Below the pieces are notes generated by a model that worked only from the letters and a program-made list of their open reading frames with translations, did not search any database and had not been told where the DNA came from. 64,000 nucleotides of DNA from Pseudomonas fluorescens (lineage in GTDB: Bacteria; Pseudomonadota; Gammaproteobacteria; Pseudomonadales; Pseudomonadaceae), in contig NZ_CABVIY010000004.1 in the NCBI RefSeq assembly GCF_902498195.1, forward strand, positions 620,001 through 684,000. Direction: 5' to 3'. Shown here one piece after another: positions 31,405-41,135 of this stretch. Every line of letters starts with the position of its first letter. The first letter of the stretch is position 1. The position numbers and the translations under genes were made by a program.

Positions 31405-33048
31405 TCATGAAGCATAAGCCGCGTGGGCTTCGACCTGGACAAGGCGGCCGTTCTCGACTTTCAGGACCCGGTCGGCCTCCTGGAAATACGCATCGTCGTG
31501 CGTAATCACGATCACGGTTTTGCCTCGGGCCTTGAGCTCCGGCAGCAGCTCCCGGTAGAACACGCGCTTGAAGGTCGGGTCCTGGTCGGCGGCCCACTCG
31601 TCGAACAGATAGAACGGCTTGTCGTCCAGGTAGGCCGACACCAGCGCCAACCGTTTGCGTTGCCCCGTGGACAGATCCACGGTGGAAAAACGGTCATCGA
31701 CGATGCTGACCTTGTGGCCCAGCCCCAAGGCCTTAACGTAGCGCGTCGCTTCGGCGGTGCGCCGCCCGGCGTCCGGCCCGTCGTCGCTCAACAGGTGCTC
31801 GAACAGATGGAAATCGGCGAACACGGCGGCAAAGTGCTGGCGGTATTGCTCGCGGTTGTCGTCGTCCACTTCCACACCGTTGAGCACCACGCAGCCGGAC
31901 TCCGGGGCGTACAGCCCGAGCAGCAGCATCGCCAGCGTGGTCTTGCCGCTGCCATTGCCGCCGACCACAAACACCAGTTCGCCCTGTTCCAGCGTCAGGT
32001 CGACCGGCCCGAGCAGGAACGGATGGTCCTCGTGTTCGCCGGGATAGCGGTGGCACACCCCATTGAGCAGCAGGTGCATCGGGCCTTCGCCGGCAAACAC
32101 GTTACCGACCGGGGTGGCTTGGGGCTGGGCACTCAGTTCGGCGTCCAGCTGGCGGATGCGTTTCAAGGCGATGCTGGCTTGGCGCAGCGAGGGCAGGGCG
32201 ATCATCAGGTCGCAAATCGGCCGCACCAGATACAGCAGGGTCACGGTGAAACTGGTCAGGACAGTGGCCGACAGCGGCAGCCAGAACGGCACGATAAACA
32301 GCAGCACCCCAATGTTGAGATAGAACAGCAGCGTGCCCAGGTTGGCGACGACCGAATAGCCGGCCATGCCGCGCAGGAAGCGCGCCCGGAATTCGTCGGC
32401 GCCCGGGCGGATGACCCGCTCGACGAAAGCTTCGCCCCGGGCATTGTTCAACTGCAGTTCCTTACTGCCTTCGATCAGGCTGCGAAAGTGCTGATAGAGC
32501 ACGTCCTTTTGCTGGCGCACCCGTTCCAGGTGGCTCAAGGGACCACGCTCGGCCAGGTGGAACGCGACCAGGCCGACCAGCAGGAACAGCGCCAGGATCG
32601 CCAGCAGCGACCATGACAGCCAGGCCAGGTAGGCGAAACACGCCAGGGTCACCACCGCGTTGACGAACAACAGCGGCACCCACTCGAACGCCGCGGTGAA
32701 GGTGTGCACGTCCTCGGTGAGGATCACCAGCAGCCGGTGTTTACCCATGCCTTGCAGGCGTTTAAGCGGAGTGGCGAGCAGTTTGCGCGAGAGGTCGATG
32801 CGCATCTGGAAGATCGCGCGCTGGGTCAGGTGCAGCAGCGACAGCTCCGAGCAGAGCTTGCTCAGCAGCATGCCGGCGCACAAGCCGAAAAAGCCCAGGG
32901 CCAGATCGGGCAACTGCTGCGGATCGGCCAGCCCGCGGTTGATCACAATCACCAACCCGGCGCTGGCCAGGCCGCCCAGTGCCCCGGTGATCGAGGCCAG
33001 GGCCAGCAAACGTGCGGATTGGCGATACAGATAGCGGATCAGTTCCAT
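31405..33048 (-). CDS. PvdE-like cyclic-peptide/siderophore export ABC transporter
   Basis: 547 aa, type-IV exporter half-transporter: six transmembrane helices (about 10-290), then the ATPase. Walker A is VVGGNGSGKTTLA, the signature is the variant DLSTGQRKRLALV, and Walker B is FYLFDEWAADQDP. The last two are typical of PvdE/SyrD/cyclic-peptide exporters. PvdE moves the pyoverdine precursor to the periplasm. No peptide synthetase is visible here, so it may act on a peptide made elsewhere or on an imported xenosiderophore. The ATG at 33048 (AGG 7 bases upstream) was preferred over an upstream TTG. Divergent from a TonB receptor. Confidence 0.88.
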   Translation of the reverse strand: MELIRYLYRQSARLLALASITGALGGLASAGLVIVINRGLADPQQLPDLALGFFGLCAGMLLSKLCSELSLLHLTQRAIFQMRIDLSRKLLATPLKRLQGMGKHRLLVILTEDVHTFTAAFEWVPLLFVNAVVTLACFAYLAWLSWSLLAILALFLLVGLVAFHLAERGPLSHLERVRQQKDVLYQHFRSLIEGSKELQLNNARGEAFVERVIRPGADEFRARFLRGMAGYSVVANLGTLLFYLNIGVLLFIVPFWLPLSATVLTSFTVTLLYLVRPICDLMIALPSLRQASIALKRIRQLDAELSAQPQATPVGNVFAGEGPMHLLLNGVCHRYPGEHEDHPFLLGPVDLTLEQGELVFVVGGNGSGKTTLAMLLLGLYAPESGCVVLNGVEVDDDNREQYRQHFAAVFADFHLFEHLLSDDGPDAGRRTAEATRYVKALGLGHKVSIVDDRFSTVDLSTGQRKRLALVSAYLDDKPFYLFDEWAADQDPTFKRVFYRELLPELKARGKTVIVITHDDAYFQEADRVLKVENGRLVQVEAHAAYAS

Positions 33049-33125
33049 GGAAACCTGAGCGATGTGGGCAGTGGAAATCAATTCGAAATGTATTCGATCT
33101 GATACGTGTGCGCACTAAAAATACA

Positions 33126-33144
33126 AATGAGAGGTGTTATCAAT
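33126..33144. promoter_or_regulatory. Candidate Fur box between the PvdE-like exporter and the TonB receptor
   Basis: AATGAGAGGTGTTATCAAT matches roughly 13 of 18 positions of the ATGAGAATnATTATCATT-like pseudomonad Fur consensus and is centred in the divergent promoter region of two iron-related genes. Confidence 0.5.
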
Positions 33145-33272
33145 AGTATTTGTTTAAACAGCACTTTGGATTAGACTCGCGCCAGCTGTAGGAAAACAGT
33201 GCTCTGGACGTGGGAAGGCGGTGCTCGGGGCCTAGGAAAACAACACTAATATCTGTCGCAGGGGAGCGGGGC

Positions 33273-35332
33273 GTGAATTTCAAAAAACATACAATAGCGT
33301 TGGCTGTGGGGTCGGCGATCAGCCTGTCCAACAGCGTATGGGCGGCCGAACAGTCGAAAACCCTGGAAATAGCTCCGATCACGGTGACGGGTGAGAAGAT
33401 CAACCGCACCCTGGAGCAGACCCAGTCGAGCGTGGCCGTAGTTACGGACAAGCAACTGCGCGAGAAGGAAGACCATAGCCTGGTCGATGTCTTCGCCCGC
33501 ACACCGGGTGTCTACAACACCTCCGGCAACGAAAACTGGGGTATCCGTGGCGTGCCGGTCTCCGGCTTCGATGACCAGGGCCCGGCCGCGCTCAATGGCG
33601 CGGTCTCGGTATTCGTCGACGGTGCCGTGCAGCCCAACCGTGCGCTGACCCTGAGCCCCATGCCGCTGTGGGACGTCGAGCAGGTCGAAGTATTCCTCGG
33701 CCCGCAATCCACCACCCAGGGTCGCAACTCGCTGGCCGGTGCCGTGGTCATTCAAACCAAAAACCCGACCTTCGAACCGAGCCTCTCGGCACAGGCCAAT
33801 GGCGGCACTTATGGTGAGCGTGGCGGCGCGATAGCCGGTGGCGGCTCGATCGTCGACGGCAAGATTGCCGGCCGTCTCGCCCTGGATTACCAGGAAGGCG
33901 ACGGTTACATCGACAACCTGTTCAACGACGAAGACGCCAACCAGACCCGCACCGCGAACTACCGTGGCAAGCTGCTGGTCCTGCCCAACGACGACCTTGA
34001 TGTGCTGCTGACCTATGCCCACGGTGAGAGCCGCAAGGGCGATAACTCGGTGGTTCGCCAGGGCGACAGGATCCGTTATTACAAAATCGACTCCAACACG
34101 GACGCCTACGACAAGCTCAAGCAGGACACCGTCAGTGCCAAGGTCGACTACCGCCTCAATGATGCCTGGTCCATCACCAGCCTCACCGCCAACACCGACT
34201 CCGACTACGACGCCCGCCTGGACTTCGACCAGTCCGCCGTCGATAACCAGGTGGTTCTGCGCAAGCAGTATGGCGACCTGTTCAGCCAGGAACTGCGCCT
34301 GAACTACAACTCGGACACCGTGAAGAGTTTTGCCGGCCTCTACTACGGCCATAACACCAACAACTTCCACGACCGCCTGTTTTTCGATGACGAACTGTTC
34401 GGCACGGTCAAGGGCGATACGACGATCGAGAACAAGGCCGTGTTCGGTGAAGTCAACTGGACCTTCGCCCCGCGCTGGACCTTGATCACCGGACTGCGCT
34501 ACGACCACGAGACCAACGACACCGACGTCAAGGCCGATGACTTCTCCGAGCCGGGCAAGGACAAACAGACCTCCGATGCCGTGTTGCCCAAGCTCGGTCT
34601 CGACTACGAACTGGCCGCCAATCAGTACCTGGGTTTCATGGTGCAGCGAGGTTATCGCGGCGGCGGCGTCAACGTCCGTGCCGGTAGCGGTCACACCTCC
34701 TACGATCCGGAATTCACCACCAACTACGAGCTGTCCTACCGCGGCTCGTTCATGGACCAGACCCTGCGTACCCGCGCCAACCTGTACTACACCGACTGGA
34801 AAGACCAACAGGTCAGCGTCGTGAACCCGGACACCGAGTTCTTTGACGTGTTCGAGCCGGTCGCAGTGACATCAAGGGCCTGGAAGTCTCGGTTGAAAAG
34901 GACTTCGGCGAGCAGCTGACCCTGAACGCAGGTGCCTCCGTGACCGATGGCAAGTACAAGGACTTCGTCACCAGCGACGGTCGGGACATGAGCGGCGAAG
35001 ACTTCCTGTTTTCGCCCAAGTACAAGATGACGATGGGGGCGACCTATCGCTGGAATGACCGTGTGACCCTCAACAGCGATGTCGTCTGGCAGAGCACGTC
35101 GCCGTCTGAATACGAGTTCGATGACGCGGGTCAAGTCACCGGTGAGCGCAAGGCCGATAACTACTGGCTAGCCAACTTCAACGCCGAGTACAAAATCACC
35201 AGGAACGTCTCGGTATCTGGCTACGTGAAAAACGCCTTCGACAAGGAATACGTCACCAACAACCGCAGTGGCGACGTCATCGATGTCGGCGCCCCGCGCA
35301 CAGCGGGCCTGATTCTGCGCTACGACATGTAA
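33273..35332 (+). pseudogene. TonB-dependent siderophore receptor interrupted by a one-base frameshift
   Basis: The GTG start at 33273 has GGGGAG 6 bases upstream. A signal peptide (ending SNSVWAA), a plug (NENWGIRGVPVSGFDDQGP, VEQVEVFLGPQSTTQGRNSL) and most of the barrel read in one frame until about 34853. The natural continuation, GRSDIKGLEVSVEKDFGEQL, is then found in another frame and runs to the stop at 35332, ending with the barrel strand AGLILRYDM. The sequence TTCGAGCCGGTCGC looks like loss of one base from TTC-GAn-GCC-GGT-CGC. The restored protein would be about 686 aa. It is either a recent pseudogene or a sequencing error. Divergent from the PvdE-like exporter. Confidence 0.85.
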
Positions 35333-35422
35333 ACCGATGGACGCGGGGGAAGGATTCCCCGCGTCCGGTTTCACAGCGGTCATTCCCTGAAGCGTTCGCT
35401 TCAAGCGGCTCATTCTTCCTGG

Positions 35423-36349
35423 CTACCCCAGGCTCCCGTCAGGCGAGAACATGGGCAGGCGCTTCAACATCCAGTCGAGCAACTCCTGTGCCGGTGCGGC
35501 CAGCGGTCGGCCGGACTTCACCAGCAGTTTTGCCTCGACCCCCAGGAACAACGGATGGTCGATCGGGATGGCGGCCAGGCTGCCCTGGGCGATTTCCCGG
35601 TAGGCGGCGAACTCTCCCAGCAACGAGGCGAAATCCCCGGCGGCCACCAGGCGCTTGAGGGCGGCCAGGGAGTTGCTGACCAGCACCGGCTGGATTTCGA
35701 TCTTTTCCGCATATTCCAGCATTTCAATCGCCTGGCCGATGCCGAAGGTGGTTGGCGTCAACACCAGCTGGCAGTCGAGGATGTCGGCGATCGTTGCAGC
35801 ACCCCCCCTCAACGCCAGCGGATGATCCGGCCGAACCAGCAGCATGACCGGCTGCGACGAGGTGGCGCGAAAATCGATGTGCGCGTGCAGGGGCGGGTTG
35901 TAGGCCAGGCCGATGTGCGCGCGGTTTTCGGCGACTTCGTGGAGGACGTCGACCACGGGCAAGGTGTCCAGCGTGACATTGAGTCTGGGGTATTGCTTGC
36001 AGAAGGGGGCGAGCACGTTATCGACCAACGCGTCGACATAGCCCTCGCTGATGACCACCCGCACATGCCCTTGCTGCAAGCCCTTGATCGCTTGCAGCTG
36101 GTCTTCGAGCTTCTCCTGGTGAGAGCGATAGCCGCGCCAGAACTCCAACAAATGCGCGGCAGCCTCGGTCGGCTGGACGCCCCGCGCCTGGCGCTCGAAC
36201 AGTTTTGCGCCCAGTTCTTCCTCCAGCAGCTTGATCTGGCGGGTAATCACCGAGGGGGAGGTGTTGATGCTGTCCGCCGCGCCACGGATCGAGCCGTGGA
36301 CCAGCACCTCGTGAAAATACCTCAGTCGTTGTTGGTTGATTTCGCGCAT
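35423..36349 (-). CDS. LysR-family regulator divergent from MFS/creatininase genes
   Basis: 308 aa. The HTH is IRGAADSINTSPSVITRQIK with LFERQARGVQPTEAA; the effector domain carries VRVVISEGYVDALVDNVLAP. The ATG at 36349 has AAGGGA 9 bases upstream; an ATG three codons earlier lies too close to it. Likely controls the divergent MFS carrier and creatininase-family hydrolase, with a GTTGC/GCAAC inverted repeat lying between. Confidence 0.92.
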   Translation of the reverse strand: MREINQQRLRYFHEVLVHGSIRGAADSINTSPSVITRQIKLLEEELGAKLFERQARGVQPTEAAAHLLEFWRGYRSHQEKLEDQLQAIKGLQQGHVRVVISEGYVDALVDNVLAPFCKQYPRLNVTLDTLPVVDVLHEVAENRAHIGLAYNPPLHAHIDFRATSSQPVMLLVRPDHPLALRGGAATIADILDCQLVLTPTTFGIGQAIEMLEYAEKIEIQPVLVSNSLAALKRLVAAGDFASLLGEFAAYREIAQGSLAAIPIDHPLFLGVEAKLLVKSGRPLAAPAQELLDWMLKRLPMFSPDGSLG

Positions 36350-36374
36350 GACAGGCATCCCTTACAAGTTCAGT

Positions 36375-36391
36375 GTTGCTCACAGGGCAAC
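36375..36391. promoter_or_regulatory. Candidate LysR operator, inverted repeat GTTGC-N7-GCAAC
   Basis: Perfect 5-bp arms in the LysR/MFS divergent region, 26 bp upstream of the regulator start. Inferred from symmetry and location. Confidence 0.4.
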
Positions 36392-36484
36392 GATACGCGA
36401 ACTTAGTTGCTCTTGCTGGGCTTTGGTTGCCGGGGCACCATCCCTGGCACCACCGAAGATCAACAAGAACAATCGGAGACTCCC

Positions 36485-37798
36485 ATGGCAACCCCTGCGA
36501 CGTCGGCAAGAAGCGGGGCGATCACCGCCCTGTACCGCAAGCTCAATTGGCGGCTGTTGCCGCTGTTGTTCATCTGCTACGTGTTTGCCTACCTGGACCG
36601 GATCAATGTCGGCTTCGCCAAGTTGCAGATGCAAAATGATCTCGGGCTGTCCGACGCGGCCTATGGCGCGGGCGCGGGCATTTTCTTCCTGGGCTATGTG
36701 CTGTTTGAACTGCCGAGCAACCTGATGCTGCCACGGGTCGGGGCGCGCAAGACCTTCAGCCGCATCCTGGTGTTATGGGGCATCACCTCGGCCTGCATGC
36801 TGTTCGTGCGCGACGTGCCGACCTTCTATGTGATGCGTTTCTTGCTGGGGGTCTTCGAAGCCGGATTTGCCCCGGGCCTGATCTACTACCTGTCCTGCTG
36901 GTACGGCCCAAAGCGCATGGCCCGGGCGATTGCCATCGTGTTTATCGCCGGCCCCGTCGGCGGCATCCTCGGTGGCCCGCTGTCCGCCTGGCTGATCACC
37001 ACGCTGTCCGGCGTGGGCGGCATGACCGGGTGGCAATGGATGTTCCTGATTGAAGGCCTGCCCTGTGTCCTGCTCGGCATCCTCGCGTTCTTCGTGCTGG
37101 CCAACCGGCCTTCGGAAGCGAGTTGGCTGAGTGCTGAGGAAAAGCAACTGCTGGCGTCCGAACTGGGGGCACCGACCGGCCAGGTCCATTCGTTCCGGGC
37201 CGTGTTGCGGGACCCGAAAACCTACATTCTGGCGTCCGCCTACTTCTGCATCATCTTCTCGATCTACGCCATGAGCTTCTGGCTGCCGGCCATCCTCAAG
37301 GACCAGGGCGTCAATGACACCCTGCAGCTGGGTTGGTACGCCGCCATTCCCTATGTCGGCGCGGCCATCGGGATGTACCTGATCGGGCGGCGGTCCGACC
37401 GGCTCGGCGAACGGCGCCTGCACTGTGCAATCCCGGCGGGCATTGCAGCCTTGTGCCTGCTCATGTTTCCCTTTGCAGAGGGGCACCTTGGGCTTTCGCT
37501 GGTACTGCTGACGGGCGCCACCGCCACGATATTCATGGCCTACACCGTGTTCTGGGCCATGCCTTCGGAACACATCAAGGGTGATGCGGCGGCGGGCGGC
37601 ATCGCCTTCATCAATACCATCGGCCTGTGCGGCGGCTTCTGGGGACCCGCGGTGATCGGTTGGGCCAAAACGGCCACCGGGAGCATGCACCTGGGCATCG
37701 TCGTCGTCGGCTGCGCCTCACTGTGCGCGGCACTGGTGATCACGCTGAACCGATCACTGGCCCGCGAACACGCCGCGCCTGCCTACAGCGCCGGTTGA
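36485..37798 (+). CDS. MFS transporter, anion:cation symporter (ACS) type
   Basis: 437 aa, 12 transmembrane helices. The TM1 block FAYLDRINVGFAKLQMQNDL and the TM4/TM5 region GVFEAGFAPGLIYYLSCWY are ACS-family hallmarks. That family imports organic acids and sugar acids such as tartrate, phthalate or glucarate. Start at 36485 is supported by GGAG. It is followed after 61 bp by the creatininase-family gene, so it probably imports that enzyme's substrate or its precursor. Confidence 0.92.
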   Translation: MATPATSARSGAITALYRKLNWRLLPLLFICYVFAYLDRINVGFAKLQMQNDLGLSDAAYGAGAGIFFLGYVLFELPSNLMLPRVGARKTFSRILVLWGITSACMLFVRDVPTFYVMRFLLGVFEAGFAPGLIYYLSCWYGPKRMARAIAIVFIAGPVGGILGGPLSAWLITTLSGVGGMTGWQWMFLIEGLPCVLLGILAFFVLANRPSEASWLSAEEKQLLASELGAPTGQVHSFRAVLRDPKTYILASAYFCIIFSIYAMSFWLPAILKDQGVNDTLQLGWYAAIPYVGAAIGMYLIGRRSDRLGERRLHCAIPAGIAALCLLMFPFAEGHLGLSLVLLTGATATIFMAYTVFWAMPSEHIKGDAAAGGIAFINTIGLCGGFWGPAVIGWAKTATGSMHLGIVVVGCASLCAALVITLNRSLAREHAAPAYSAG

Positions 37799-37859
37799 TC
37801 ATTCATCTGAATTTGCATCGTCCTGTTCCGCAAGAAACCCACTACTGGAGAAAATCAAC

Positions 37860-38609
37860 ATGCTTCTACACCTGTCGACCTGGGCCGAGATCGGCCAGTT
37901 TCTTGAGCGCAGCCGCACCATCGTGATCCCCATCGGTTCGAATGAACAACACGGGCCGACCGGCCTGTTGGGCACTGACTGGATGTGCCCGGAAATCATC
38001 GCCCGCGTCGCCCAGCAGGAGGCCGACATCCTGATCGCGCCGACCTTCAACATCGGCATGGCGCAACACCATCTTGGTTTCCCCGGCACCATTTCCCTGC
38101 GGCCCTCGACCTTCATCGCGGCCATTGGTGACTGGGTACGGTCGCTGGCCGCCCACGGGTTCGAGAAAATCCTGTTCCTCAACGGTCACGGCGGCAATGT
38201 GGCGTCGATTGAAGCGGCGTTCTCGGAGCTGTACGCCGAGGCGAGTTTCGCCCGGCGCCCAGCGGGGTTCGCGCTGAAGTTGTGCAACTGGTGGGACCTG
38301 GAAGGGGTCAATGAGCTCGCCAAGGAACAGTTCCCGACCGGCCACGGCGTGCATGCCACGCCTTCGGAAATCGCCGTTACGCAGTGGGCGTATCCGGACT
38401 CGATCAAGACGGCTGACTATTCGCCGCAGATCGCCAACTGGGGACCGATCCGCGAGGCGAAGGACTTCCGGGCACGCCACCCCGACGGCCGCATGGGCTC
38501 GGACCCGGCCCTGGCGACCCCGGAAAAAGGCGAGGCGCTGGTGATGCTGGCCGCCCAGGGCCTGGTGAAGGAAGTGGAAGCGTTCAGTCGGGAATCGATA
38601 CCGGGTTAA
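37860..38609 (+). CDS. Creatininase-family amidohydrolase
   Basis: 249 aa. Metal-dependent cyclic-amide hydrolase family (creatinine amidohydrolase, also FAPy/3-dehydro and mycofactocin-type members). Expected ligands are visible: E29 and H31 in GSNEQHGP, D40 in LGTDW, H110 in NGHGGN, and Glu in HATPSE. Length matches creatininase (about 250-260 aa). The cytosolic reaction opens a ring amide. There is no creatinase or sarcosine oxidase nearby, so creatinine itself is not the obvious substrate. Paired with an ACS carrier under a LysR regulator. Confidence 0.88.
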   Translation: MLLHLSTWAEIGQFLERSRTIVIPIGSNEQHGPTGLLGTDWMCPEIIARVAQQEADILIAPTFNIGMAQHHLGFPGTISLRPSTFIAAIGDWVRSLAAHGFEKILFLNGHGGNVASIEAAFSELYAEASFARRPAGFALKLCNWWDLEGVNELAKEQFPTGHGVHATPSEIAVTQWAYPDSIKTADYSPQIANWGPIREAKDFRARHPDGRMGSDPALATPEKGEALVMLAAQGLVKEVEAFSRESIPG

Positions 38610-38629
38610 AGGCTGGCCCCCACAGCAAA

Positions 38630-38880
38630 TCCGTGTCGTCCACCCATCCCCCGTAGGAGCGAGCAAGCTCGCGAAAAACCCGAGAGCGCCGAGGGGCACC
38701 TGGTTTTACGCGTCATCGTTCACCACCATCGCGAGCGTGCTCGCTCCTACAGGAGATCCGTGTCGTTCACAGATCCCCTGTAGGAGCGAGCAAGCTCGCG
38801 AAAAACCCGAGAGCGCCGAGGGGCATCTGGCTTTACGCGTTATCGTTCGCGACCATCGCGAGCGGGCTCGCTCCTACAAA
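38630..38880. repeat. Tandem REPIN doublet, two units with 127-bp period
   Basis: REPINs at 38652-38751 and 38779-38878 share the spacer start AAAACCCGAGAGCGCCGAGG and the flank TCCGTGTCGT. The unit beginning near 38630 is repeated from 38757. The region 38610-38961 between creatininase and the next gene contains nothing else recognisable. Confidence 0.9.
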
Positions 38881-38961
38881 GAGTGGGTGCGGGAAGATCA
38901 GGCAAATGGAACGCGCAGGCGCAGAAGCAATCCATCTCCTACACAGACCGTGGGGGGTGGG

Positions 38962-39207
38962 ATGAAAGAAGCGCAAAGAAGATTGGCGATCACTGCCTGG
39001 CGACAGCTGTTTACCCTGTCCGAACATCGCATCGACGCCGAAGACCGGTACTACCGGCTGTTGAAAGCGGCGGATGACATGGAGCGTGACGGCCTGATCA
39101 CCAGCGTCGAGTGGCGCAAGCTTGCTCAGCAGGCCGGGACGTTGTTCGCAAGCCGGGCGGAGTGCATGCTCGGGTCGAAAGCGACTCGGCAGGTAAAGCC
39201 CGAGTGA
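38962..39207 (+). CDS. Small soluble hypothetical protein
   Basis: 81 aa, starting MKEAQRRLAITAWRQLFTLS after a G-rich ribosome site. Predicted mostly helical with charged heptads (HRIDAEDRYYRLLKAADDME); no signal peptide or membrane helix. I do not recognise the family, although codon usage and composition look like a real pseudomonad gene. It is isolated between the REPIN doublet and the convergent transketolase operon. Confidence 0.6.
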   Translation: MKEAQRRLAITAWRQLFTLSEHRIDAEDRYYRLLKAADDMERDGLITSVEWRKLAQQAGTLFASRAECMLGSKATRQVKPE

Positions 39208-39250
39208 AGGGGCGAGCGCCCGTCCCTGGGCGCCCGGCATCAGTCCATGA

Positions 39251-40273
39251 TCACAGCCAGGCTTTGACCTGGGCGCACACCGCCTGGGTCGAGATGCCAT
39301 AACGATCATGCAGGGTTGGCAGAGCCCCCGCATCAAGGAACGCATCGGGCAGGGCGATCTGCCTGAAGGTCGGCGTCACGCCATTGCGCAGCAACACGCC
39401 GGCCACCGCTTCGCCCAGCCCGCCGATGATCGAGCTGTTTTCCGCGGTCACGACCAGGCGGCCGGGCTTGCGGGCTTCAGCCAGAATGGTTTGCTCATCC
39501 AGCGGCTTGATCGTCGGCACGTGCAGCACCGCGACATCCACACCGTCCTTTTGCAGCGCCTTGGCGGCCTCCAGTGCACGCATGGTCATCAAGCCGGTGG
39601 AGATGATCAGCACATCGTTGCCGGTGCGCAGGGTCTTGGCTTTGCCGATTTCGAATGTGTAGCCGTATTCGTCCAGCACCAGCGGCACATTGCCGCGCAA
39701 CAGGCGCATGTAGACCGGCCCTTGATGCGCGGCGATAGCCGGCACCGCCTGTTCGATCTCCAGTGCATCGCACGGATCGACAATCATCAGGTTGGGCATG
39801 GCGCGAAAGATCGCCAGGTCGTCCGTGGCCTGGTGGCTCGGGCCGTAGCCGGTGGTGAGGCCGGGCAATCCGCAGACGATCTTGACGTTGAGGTTCTCCT
39901 CGGCAATCGCCATGCAGATGAAGTCATAGGCGCGGCGCGAAGCGAACACCGCGTAGGTGGTGGCGAAGGGCACGAAGCCTTCCCGGGCCATGCCCGCCGC
40001 CGCGCTCATCAGCAGTTGCTCGGCCATGCCCATCTGATAGAAGCGATCCGGATGCGCCTTGGCGAAGATGTGCAAGTCGGTGTACTTGGACAGGTCGGCG
40101 GACAGGCCGACGATGTCCTGGCGCTGATCGGCCAATGCGGCCAGTGCATGACCAAAAGGCGCGGATTTGGTGGCCTGGCCCTCAGCGGCAATCGAGGCGA
40201 TCATCGCCGAGGTGGTTAGGCGCTTTTTGGCAGGCGTAACCGTGGAAGTCGGAGTGTTGGCTGCGTTGCTCAT
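39251..40273 (-). CDS. Transketolase, C-terminal subunit (split transketolase)
   Basis: 340 aa with the pyrimidine-binding and C-terminal domains of a split transketolase. Markers: ADLSKYTDLHIFAKAHPDRF, the MGMAEQLLMSAAAGMAREGF block with the ThDP-activating Glu, and YGPSHQATDDLAIFRAMPNL. The C-terminal domain carries VTAENSSIIGGLG. It overlaps the N-terminal subunit gene by ATGA, so the two are made together as a heterotetramer. Split transketolases in bacteria often belong to special sugar or sulfosugar pathways. Confidence 0.92.
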   Translation of the reverse strand: MSNAANTPTSTVTPAKKRLTTSAMIASIAAEGQATKSAPFGHALAALADQRQDIVGLSADLSKYTDLHIFAKAHPDRFYQMGMAEQLLMSAAAGMAREGFVPFATTYAVFASRRAYDFICMAIAEENLNVKIVCGLPGLTTGYGPSHQATDDLAIFRAMPNLMIVDPCDALEIEQAVPAIAAHQGPVYMRLLRGNVPLVLDEYGYTFEIGKAKTLRTGNDVLIISTGLMTMRALEAAKALQKDGVDVAVLHVPTIKPLDEQTILAEARKPGRLVVTAENSSIIGGLGEAVAGVLLRNGVTPTFRQIALPDAFLDAGALPTLHDRYGISTQAVCAQVKAWL

Positions 40274-41118
40274 TGGTTTTGTCCTTCTTCAAGGTTGCTC
40301 AGTGCCAGGTCCCATTCGTGTTCTTCGACGCGGATGAAGTGGGTCTTTTCGCGGGTTTCGAGGAAGGGCACGCCCTTGCCCATTTTGGTGTCGCAGATGA
40401 TCACCCGTGGTTGGGCGCCAGGGTGGTTGCGCGCGGCGTCGAACGCCGCGACCAGCGCCTGCAGGTCATTACCATCGACGCGCTGGGTGAACCAGCCGAA
40501 GGCCTGCCAACGATCTACGATGGGTTCGAACGAGAGGATTTCACTCGAGTGGCCGTCAGCCTGCTGGTTGTTGACGTCGACGATGGCGATCAGGTTGTCG
40601 AGTTTCCAGTGAGAGGCCGACATCACCGCTTCCCAGGTCGAGCCTTCATTCAGTTCGCCGTCGGACAGCAGGTTGTAGACGAAGGACGACGAGCCCTTGC
40701 GCTTGAGGCCCAGGCACGCACCGACGGCGATGCCCAGGCCCTGGCCGAGCGAACCGCCGGTGATCTCCATGCCCGGGGTGTAGGCCGCCATGCCCGACAT
40801 CGGCAGGCGGCTGTCATCGGCGCCGTAGGTTTCCAGTTCGTCCAGCGGGATGATCTCGGCTTCGATCAGGGCCGCATACAGGGCAATCGCGTAGTGACCG
40901 ATCGACAGGTAGAAGCGATCGCGGGCTTCCCATTCCGGGTCCTCAGGCCGATAGCTCAGGGCGTGGAAGTAGGACACGGCCAGCAGGTCGGCGGCACCGA
41001 GGGCCTGGCCGACATAGCCCTGGCCCTGGACCTGGCCCATGCGCAAGGCGTGGCGGCGAATATTATGGGCGCGTTGCGCCAGCGTCGTGGATGACGTGAA
41101 TGCAGTCTGAGCAGTCAT
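40270..41118 (-). CDS. Transketolase, N-terminal subunit (split transketolase)
   Basis: 282 aa. Thiamine-diphosphate-binding domain; the motif is LLSDGELNEGSTWEA ... IVDVNNQQ (GDG-x(n)-NN family with Ser for the first Gly). SIGHYAIALYAALIEAEII and MEITGGSLGQGLGIAVGACL are canonical. The ATG at 41118 has GGAG 8 bases upstream. Lies 17 bp after the MFS gene in an SDR-MFS-TktN-TktC operon. The housekeeping tkt is a single chain, so this pair serves a dedicated pathway. Confidence 0.92.
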   Translation of the reverse strand: MTAQTAFTSSTTLAQRAHNIRRHALRMGQVQGQGYVGQALGAADLLAVSYFHALSYRPEDPEWEARDRFYLSIGHYAIALYAALIEAEIIPLDELETYGADDSRLPMSGMAAYTPGMEITGGSLGQGLGIAVGACLGLKRKGSSSFVYNLLSDGELNEGSTWEAVMSASHWKLDNLIAIVDVNNQQADGHSSEILSFEPIVDRWQAFGWFTQRVDGNDLQALVAAFDAARNHPGAQPRVIICDTKMGKGVPFLETREKTHFIRVEEHEWDLALSNLEEGQNQ

Positions 41119-41135
41119 GGTAAAACTCCAATGAA

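Noticed and set aside
31405..33048. Naming the exporter pvdE of the pyoverdine locus
   Set aside because: No pyoverdine synthetase or pvd genes are nearby; only the family can be supported.
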